From: Poriferisodalis sp965204125
Lineage (GTDB): Bacteria > Actinomycetota > Acidimicrobiia > Acidimicrobiales > Poriferisodalaceae
DNA length: 64,000 bases
NCBI RefSeq assembly: GCF_965204125.1
Contig: NZ_OZ241968.1
Coordinates: 1,054,001-1,118,000 of the forward strand
Direction: 5' to 3'
The notes under the pieces were generated by a model. The model was not told where the DNA came from, did no database searches, and saw nothing but the letters and a program-made list of their open reading frames with translations. Shown here in pieces: positions 58,851 through 64,000 of this stretch; the first letter of the stretch is position 1, and each line of letters opens with the position of its first letter. A program made the translations under genes and the position numbers.

Positions 58851-61592
58851 CTAGTTGCGGGCCTTGATGCTGCTCGTCTGGGAGATCCGAAGATCCGACT
58901 TTCCGTTCTTGGACTCGTCAGCCGGTTCGTTGGGATCGTCAGGTGCGTAGCCGGTGGCCACATGCGCCACCAAAGCCCTTGCCTGGTCGCCGGCTTTGTT
59001 GGCATCTGCGTCAGTTGCAGCTTCAGCGCCAGCAAGGGTAAGGACGCGATCCCGGTCCATCGGCATGTATGCGACCGAGGCCGTTTCCATCTCGTAGCGC
59101 ACCGTCTTGCTCGGCGCGGTGCCGACGAGGGTGCCGGTACCCGCATCGGTACCCAGTAAGGCGATCAGCTCCGACTGGGTGTCCGCGTCCTCGTTGTTGC
59201 GGTTGCGGGCAAGGGTGCGGGCGAAGATGTCCGCGAGCAGTTCGTCATCGACGTGCGTGGCGATGTAGGCGCCGAAGCGGACTTCGATAGCGAACTGCGT
59301 CCGACCCGCACCAGTGGCCGAAGCCGCCGCATCGCGGTCATCAGCAGCGTTCGACGGTGTCAACGCGGTCGTTGCGACGGCGTCACAGCCGGTGCCAGCG
59401 GAGAAGCGCTCATCGAAGGCGCTGTTGGCCTTCAGTGCTGCCAGCAGGCTGCCAACGGTCGCCGGGCCGTTCACGAACCGGACCGTCACCGTCTTGCCCT
59501 TGGTGTCGACTCGCACGTCGATGTCGCTTGCCTTTTCGGCGCTGTAGGTGCTCGGAGTGTCGAACACAACACTCCACGCATTGCCTGCGGCACCTGCGGC
59601 ATCGCCGCTCGCCTTGGCCGTGATGGTGATCGCATTGTCACCCGTGGCACCCACGCTGTCCGGCACAGTCCAAACGTTCTGCGCGCTGTACAGCGGGTTG
59701 CTCAAGAGCACCGACGTGATGCGCGGGCTCTTCGGCTCGGCGATCGCCCGACCCGTCGTCGAGGCATTCACATTCTCGGAGGTGTCAGCAAGAGCGCCCG
59801 ACTTGATCGTCAGACGGTCGCCAACCACCAACGTGTCCGCGGTCGCGTTGCCGCCGGCATCAGCTGCGCGGGTCACCGCGACGGTTGCCGTCGTCTCGCC
59901 GGCAGTGTGCGTCACCGCGCCCAGCGTCGCAGTGCCCTTGCCCGACGTGAACGTCAGTTCGTCCGCGGTGATCTCAGCACCGGAATCAAGCCCACCAGCA
60001 TCGGCGATCCGGATCTGGAACGCCGTCTCGTTGGCGATACCGATGATGGTCACCTTGGGCCTCGTCGTGTCCGCGGGTGCCGCGACCACCTTCTCAGGAG
60101 TGACCGGCGCGAGCCTGCGCTGATCGGACTGCGTGCCGAACGTATGAACCGAAGAGGCAGCTGAAAGCGTGTCGCCATTCGTCAGAGCCTTGCTGAGGGT
60201 CACATCGACCCTGCGCGGCGTGCACACGCCGGTAATCGTCGCCGTCGTCGCAGTAGCAACCTGCGCCACGGCACCGTTCACCTCGACGATGTCTCGCACC
60301 TTCGCCAGCAACTCCGCATCAGTGCCTGCCACATCGTCGCTGAAGTACAGCGAGAAGGCCGTGCCAGGCCGCACCGGATCGTCCGCGTTGATCTTGTTGT
60401 CGCGGTTGGTGTCGGTCGTCGCGCCGATGCCCACCGACAGAGAACCCGACGACGCGGCCGCGTCGATGGCCGCAGCCATGACGTCTGCGCTCACTGCGGC
60501 TGTACCGCCGATGGCGACAATGCCCAGCGCGAGCTTGCTGCCACCGACGACCTGCGGCGTGGCCGCGAGATAGTCGCGCACCGAAGCCGGCAACGTGTCG
60601 CCGACGATCAGCGGCGTCACCAGATCGCCATTGGCCAACGTCGAGGCAAGCACCGGAGCGGCAGCGACGCCGTCCGGGTTGCCGCGCACCAGCACCACGC
60701 GGTTGGTCGACACCGGCGCCAAGTCATCGCCGCAGCCGTTGCCAGCGAGCTTGGCCAGCTCTACCGACACCGCCGCAGCGGAGTCGCCGTCGACTCGGGC
60801 CACCGTGTCAACACCGAGCGTGGTCAGCGCAGACGCGACACCAGCCGACACCGTGTCCGTGCCGCCGATGATCTGCACATGTTCCACGTCGTTCTTGTCG
60901 ATGTAGTCGGCTGTCGCGTCAGGCAGCTCATCGGCAAGGGTCATCAACACCGGGAGCTGCAGCCGGTATGCGGTCGTCTGGACGGCCACGCCGAACGGCA
61001 AGGCGTCGGAGCTGCCGTTGATGAGCACTGCGCTCACAGCGTCGGTTCCGCACCACGACGACTCAGCTTCGATCATCCCGGCGACTGCAGCAGCCGTCCC
61101 GTACCGATCAGCGCCCGCAATGCGGGTGACCGTCGGCTTCGACAACAGACCCTCGATCGCGCCCAAGGTCGCGTCGCCCACTGCGGCCGAGCCGCCCAAG
61201 ACGTACACCGTCTTAACGTCATAGTCCTCGATGAAGTCAGCGACGCCGCCATGCAGGCTGCCCGTAGGGGTCAGCAGGATCGGGGCGTCGGCATAACCGG
61301 CAAAACCGGCAACGGAGATGGAGTCGACCAAGGTCTCGCCCGAAGCAATGAAGACGGCCGGCACGGCACCAAGACCGCCCTTGTTCGTGGCGAAATTCTT
61401 GGCAAGGCGGAGCGCAGTGTCGTAACGATCCTGACCCGCGAATTCACGGGCATCGTCGACCAGCACTTCGCTTGCTGTGTTTGCGGCCTGGGCTGGGGAT
61501 CCCGCTACGACCGCGAGCACCGATGCAATGAGCATCGCCGCCAGGATCGCAGCGAGGGAACGCCTGCCTCGCCGCTTCGAGTAGGTAGTCAA
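58851..61592 (-). CDS. S-layer-like CWB2 protein, paralogue F
   Basis: 913 aa from TTG 61592, with the conserved leader upstream; a longer frame from 61664 reads through the leader and is rejected. Signal peptide LAAILAAMLIASVLAVVAGS...AQA. CWB2 repeats 'REFAGQDRYDTALRLAKNF', 'TRIAGADRYGTAAAVAGMI', 'VARVDGDSAAAVSVELAKL'. Ig-like segment 'FSLYFSDDVAGTDAELLAKV'; C-terminal domain 'GAAGNAWSVVFDTPSTYSAE' and 'VDTKGKTVTVRFVNGPATVG'. Closest to paralogue B. Confidence 0.93.
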   Translation of the reverse strand: MTTYSKRRGRRSLAAILAAMLIASVLAVVAGSPAQAANTASEVLVDDAREFAGQDRYDTALRLAKNFATNKGGLGAVPAVFIASGETLVDSISVAGFAGYADAPILLTPTGSLHGGVADFIEDYDVKTVYVLGGSAAVGDATLGAIEGLLSKPTVTRIAGADRYGTAAAVAGMIEAESSWCGTDAVSAVLINGSSDALPFGVAVQTTAYRLQLPVLMTLADELPDATADYIDKNDVEHVQIIGGTDTVSAGVASALTTLGVDTVARVDGDSAAAVSVELAKLAGNGCGDDLAPVSTNRVVLVRGNPDGVAAAPVLASTLANGDLVTPLIVGDTLPASVRDYLAATPQVVGGSKLALGIVAIGGTAAVSADVMAAAIDAAASSGSLSVGIGATTDTNRDNKINADDPVRPGTAFSLYFSDDVAGTDAELLAKVRDIVEVNGAVAQVATATTATITGVCTPRRVDVTLSKALTNGDTLSAASSVHTFGTQSDQRRLAPVTPEKVVAAPADTTRPKVTIIGIANETAFQIRIADAGGLDSGAEITADELTFTSGKGTATLGAVTHTAGETTATVAVTRAADAGGNATADTLVVGDRLTIKSGALADTSENVNASTTGRAIAEPKSPRITSVLLSNPLYSAQNVWTVPDSVGATGDNAITITAKASGDAAGAAGNAWSVVFDTPSTYSAEKASDIDVRVDTKGKTVTVRFVNGPATVGSLLAALKANSAFDERFSAGTGCDAVATTALTPSNAADDRDAAASATGAGRTQFAIEVRFGAYIATHVDDELLADIFARTLARNRNNEDADTQSELIALLGTDAGTGTLVGTAPSKTVRYEMETASVAYMPMDRDRVLTLAGAEAATDADANKAGDQARALVAHVATGYAPDDPNEPADESKNGKSDLRISQTSSIKARN

Positions 61593-61645
61593 GGTTATGT
61601 TTCTCCTTGTTCGGCTCCTTCCCGTGCGATCTCGAGCCCTGACAG
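61593..61645 (-). promoter_or_regulatory. Conserved S-layer leader, copy for gene F
   Basis: Minus strand: CTGTCAGGGCTCGAGATCGC, ACGGGAAGGAGCCGAACAAG, GAGAAACATAACC, then TTG. It matches the leaders of A and E almost base for base. Confidence 0.85.
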
Positions 61646-61752
61646 CTCGCCCGGCGGCCGCCAAGGCGTTAGATCAGAAGCCGTCGCACCGTCAGGTGAC
61701 GGCCGGGCGAGACGGCTGAGGCTCGGCGGCGGCGAAGCGCCGTGCCCAGCGC

Positions 61753-62421
61753 CTATTCGTGGACCGTCCAACCGAGGCTCATCAAGGCCTCGGCAGCCAC
61801 ACTGGGTTTGTCTCGCACTGCTGCTCTGAGCTGTTGCTCGTGGAACCTCTCGCGTGATTGGCTGAGCCGCTGCTGCCAGCCGTCACGGGCATCCACAAGT
61901 CTCTCGACAATGCAGAACTCGATGATGTCCTCGAGGCTCGGCCGATACCTGCGGCCCCCGACGGGCAAGTGCAGAGCGGTCGGCTTGTCCTTGCCGCGGC
62001 CGACGACGTCAAGAATCCCCTGCAAGCGCTTGGCCTTGCCGTCGATGTGCAGGTGCGCTGCCGGGTAGTTGTTGTCGGCATCGCGCTCGTAGTGATACGC
62101 GAAGGCGCTCTTGTGCTGAACGTAGAGCCCGTACGTGCTCTTGATGTTGGCCAGATGACGGCTCTCGTCGTCCATTCGCAGCGCATGGAACACACGCAGG
62201 GACAGCTTTGCCGGTGTACGTGAGATCTTCAGCGGAATGGATTCGCCCCGGCGGTTTATGCGGTCCAGCTTGTAGGTGACTATCGCCTGCCCGTGCGAAC
62301 CGAGCGTGTACAGCCCGCAGTCCAATCGGATGCCGTCAGTGACGGTGCCATTGAGCACATCCGCTGTCTCGCCGGCGAACTGCTTCGCCTGGCGCTCCAG
62401 GTCACGCTGTAGCTGGTTCAA
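61753..62421 (-). CDS. Unrecognised protein, second gene of a two-gene module
   Basis: 222 aa from TTG 62421 (LNQLQRDLERQAKQFAGETA), overlapping the upstream gene's end. Helical N terminus, then a beta-rich middle ('QAIVTYKLDRINRRGESIPL', 'LSLRVFHALRMDDESRHLAN', 'YPAAHLHIDGKAKRLQGILD') and a helical end ('LEDIIEFCIVERLVDARDGW'). The small overlapping partner suggests a toxin-antitoxin or similar pair. I do not recognise the family. Confidence 0.7.
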   Translation of the reverse strand: MNQLQRDLERQAKQFAGETADVLNGTVTDGIRLDCGLYTLGSHGQAIVTYKLDRINRRGESIPLKISRTPAKLSLRVFHALRMDDESRHLANIKSTYGLYVQHKSAFAYHYERDADNNYPAAHLHIDGKAKRLQGILDVVGRGKDKPTALHLPVGGRRYRPSLEDIIEFCIVERLVDARDGWQQRLSQSRERFHEQQLRAAVRDKPSVAAEALMSLGWTVHE

Positions 62422-62599
62422 AGGACGAGATGACGAGCCACACGTCGCGGGCCTTCGCGCTCTCGAAACGGCCGGCTTGGGCCTGCGCCTGCAGCTGCTC
62501 CCAAGTGCAACCGACATCATCGAGCATGCGCTGATTGCCTTCGCGGACATCGTCGTCGGTGTAATGGATGACCTTGACATCGTCGCCGCTGTCGCTCAT
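62402..62599 (-). CDS. Small acidic protein, first gene of a two-gene module
   Basis: 65 aa from ATG 62599: MSDSGDDVKVIHYTDDDVRE, then 'MLDDVGCTWEQLQAQAQAGR' and 'AKARDVWLVISSF'. Small, acidic, helical and overlapping a larger downstream gene by 20 bp, which fits an antitoxin; this is inference from layout only. Confidence 0.65.
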   Translation of the reverse strand: MSDSGDDVKVIHYTDDDVREGNQRMLDDVGCTWEQLQAQAQAGRFESAKARDVWLVISSFEPATA

Positions 62600-62690
62600 G
62601 CCAATACACCTCCCCGGCACGCCGTCCTACAGCACCGCAGTGTACGGGCGACTCCAAGGCAGGTCGGCTGAGCGGTCAGCAGATCGCTCG

Positions 62691-62730
62691 ATCATGGGTG
62701 ACCGACCGTGCCGATGTCCAACGATTTTCA
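62691..62730 (+). pseudogene. Fragment of the HTH antitoxin gene fused to an S-layer start
   Basis: ATCATGGGTG...CGACCGTGCCGATGTCCAAC and GATTT match the coding strand of the gene at 48416-49081 ('SWVLDRADVQRF'). Similarity then switches to the reversed S-layer start and leader. Confidence 0.65.
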
Positions 62731-62802
62731 CGCGCCCGAGCAGCCAAGGTTCAGCCTCTCCTTGTTCGGCTCCTTTCCGTGCGATCTCGAGCCCTGACAG
62801 TC
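62731..62802 (-). repeat. Orphan S-layer leader with about ten codons of S-layer start
   Basis: Minus strand: leader at 62802-62753, then CTTGGCTGCTCGGGCGCG as in the orphan at 46618, ending at the HTH fragment. No S-layer gene follows. Confidence 0.78.
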
Positions 62803-63035
62803 CCCGAGCGTCTCAGCGCAAGGCGCTCGGGTTGCCTCGATGGCGCAGCCCGATACAGAGCGTGCGACGCGGCGAACTGTTGGCCCCGCGGCCGACGCGC
62901 GTACTCAAGCGCAGGAATCAGGTCCGTGTCGCCCGAGACAACTATCGCAACGTCGTACAGGTCGTCACAGGCGCCAAGGGCGATGTCGAGTGCCATCAGG
63001 ACATCGATGCCCTTCTCCTCGGCGCGCTATTTGCT
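62751..63035 (-). pseudogene. Truncated NYN-domain gene
   Basis: The frame opens after a TAG and reads 'AEEKGIDVLMALDIALGACD', 'DLYDVAIVVSGDTDLIPALE', the second half of a NYN/LabA domain with the SGDTD motif. The first catalytic Asp region is missing, and the end runs out of frame into the S-layer leader. It is related to the intact gene at 45580-46188. Confidence 0.7.
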
Positions 63036-63069
63036 CGGTCTGTTCATCGACCATTCGATGGGCTGGTAG

Positions 63070-63354
63070 CGCAGCGGAACGCTGATCGGGCTGCGGGGCA
63101 GAAGCACCACTTGGTTCCCCGCGTGGCAGTTCGACGCTGGCTCGCGATCGGTTCGCCCTGTGGTCGCCGAGATCGTCGCCGCGTTCAGGGACTATCTCGA
63201 TTCCGCCGACCCGCAGATCGTCGCCGCGTGGGCCACCACCGCCCAGCACGACGACCTCGACGGCAGCACACCGGCGGCGTGGATCGCCCAAGGCCTCGAC
63301 AACCGGTCAGTCGTCCGCTCGGCTGACCAGGCAGCGCTTCGCCTCGCCCAATGA
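63070..63354 (+). pseudogene. 5'-truncated copy of the RES antitoxin
   Basis: 95 codons match the last part of the antitoxin at 50510-51109 with few changes ('GLRGRSTTWFPAWQF', 'ADPQIVAAWATTAQHDDLDG', 'VVRSADQAALRLAQ'). A stop codon precedes the frame and the HTH part is absent. Confidence 0.8.
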
Positions 63355-63410
63355 CCGCCGACTGGCGGCAGTTCGGCATCCAAGTGCTGCCGACCCTGAC
63401 ACTGGAATAG
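63351..63410 (+). pseudogene. RES toxin copy with in-frame internal deletion
   Basis: 19 aa: MTADWRQFGIQVLPTLTLE. The first eight residues match the start of the RES toxin at 49941-50513 and the last eleven match its end (one change), with about 171 codons removed in frame. The ATGA overlap with the antitoxin copy is kept. Homology continues about 25 bp past the stop. Confidence 0.85.
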
Positions 63411-63606
63411 AACCCAAAACCCGGAACTCGCGGCGCCGGGACATGCGTAAGCCCCGGCTCCCGTCCTAGGCACTCCTGGCGGAGTCTCGGACTGGCCCTC
63501 CGGGGCTTGCGACTTCCTCGCAGAGCAACACTGCGAGACTCATCCAACCTATAGCCAACGGCCTGCACCGCTGCGAGCGGCGATGGCTTAACGAGGAGAC
63601 CGCCCC

Positions 63607-64000
63607 ATGGCAAAGTCCATCGGCTTTCACATCCTGTTCCAGAACGGGCAGGCGAAACAGGCTTTGGAGCGCTACGGCGAGATTTTCGACGACTACACGC
63701 TCGATCGCCTCGACCTCTACCAAGGCGACGGCGACGGGCCGGCCGGCCAAGTGAAGGTTGCCGAATTCCGAGTGCTGGGCAGGCGATTTGTCTGCATCGA
63801 CTCCCCGATCCAGCACGAGTGGGACATGACGCCTGGCATCGCGCCGTTCATCGAATGCGACGACGACCCCGAGCTCGAGCAGCTCTTCGATGCGCTCGCC
63901 GACGGCGGCACGGTCTACATGCCCCTCGGCGACTACGGGTTCGGACGGCGCTTCGGCTGGGTCGAGGACCGATTCGGCGTGTCCTGGCTCCTCAACATCA
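63607..64000 (+). CDS. VOC-family (PhnB/3-dmu-9-like) protein, 3' end beyond window
   Basis: The frame is open from ATG 63607, with GAGGAG 9 bases upstream, to the right edge (131 codons). 'MAKSIGFHILFQNGQAKQAL', 'FRVLGRRFVCIDSP', 'ECDDDPELEQLFDALADGGT' and 'GWVEDRFGVSWLLNI' match PhnB/3-demethylubiquinone-9 methyltransferase-like VOC proteins. The fold binds metal and small substrates; the reaction cannot be told. It is probably nearly complete, since the family usually ends shortly after this motif. Confidence 0.85.
   Translation, partial: MAKSIGFHILFQNGQAKQALERYGEIFDDYTLDRLDLYQGDGDGPAGQVKVAEFRVLGRRFVCIDSPIQHEWDMTPGIAPFIECDDDPELEQLFDALADGGTVYMPLGDYGFGRRFGWVEDRFGVSWLLNI

Overview
The window is high-GC actinobacterial DNA: G/C-ending codons, many GTG/TTG starts, 13E12/DUF222 HNH protein, RES, VapBC and HipBA modules. 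The density of secreted cell-wall-binding repeat 2 (CWB2) proteins and the accessory load suggest an uncultured, possibly host-associated member of Acidimicrobiia. That placement is inference; no rRNA, tRNA or core marker gene is present.

Layout. 0-9.3 kb: three CWB2 proteins on the minus strand, two with RCC1-type repeats and one also with an HELAH metallopeptidase-like C terminus and a frameshift, plus a DUF222/HNH gene. 9.5-11.1 kb: a hipBA toxin-antitoxin pair with a palindromic operator region. 11.2-14.3 kb: S-layer-like paralogue A. 14.4-20.1 kb: membrane and small proteins, then a SIR2-SLOG / DprA-like / phosphoribosyltransferase operon that looks like an antiphage island, then a frameshifted AlkB-like gene. 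20.2-23.4 kb: fragments (Abi-like, HTH), a nucleotidyltransferase pair and an AAA/DUF4143 ATPase. 23.7-30.0 kb: three shorter CWB2 proteins, two with fibronectin III domains. 30.4-32.5 kb: an AlbA_2/Schlafen-type regulator with three copies of one palindrome upstream. 32.6-43.8 kb: S-layer-like paralogues B, C and D, with a tyrosine integrase between divergent B and C. 43.8-51.1 kb: a toxin-antitoxin and nuclease archipelago (two VapBC, NYN, DUF3800-like, HTH/nucleotidyltransferase, decayed MntA/HepT, RES/antitoxin). 51.2-54.2 kb: paralogue E. 54.3-58.7 kb: ParA operon, coiled-coil membrane protein, a third VapBC, a secreted FN3 protein and a decayed coiled-coil gene. 58.8-61.6 kb: paralogue F. 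61.7-64 kb: an unrecognised two-gene module, a strip of fragments (HTH, NYN, antitoxin, RES) and the start of a VOC-family gene.

How it fits together. Six long paralogues (A-F, about 910-990 aa) share a signal peptide, three CWB2 repeats, an SbsA-like Ig segment and a conserved C-terminal beta domain. Four (A, B, C, F) are followed by the same GC-rich hairpin. Three (A, E, F) carry a full copy of a roughly 50-bp 5' leader ahead of a TTG start; B and C keep only its last part. The leader also occurs without its gene at about seven places, usually pointing at the 3' end of a toxin, antitoxin, nuclease or defence gene, or a fragment of one. Together with internally deleted toxin genes and a duplicated S-layer 3' end beside VapBC, this suggests that S-layer genes have been sites of repeated accessory-gene insertion and homologous deletion. 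Three single-base frameshifts, two in G runs, may be real decay or assembly errors.
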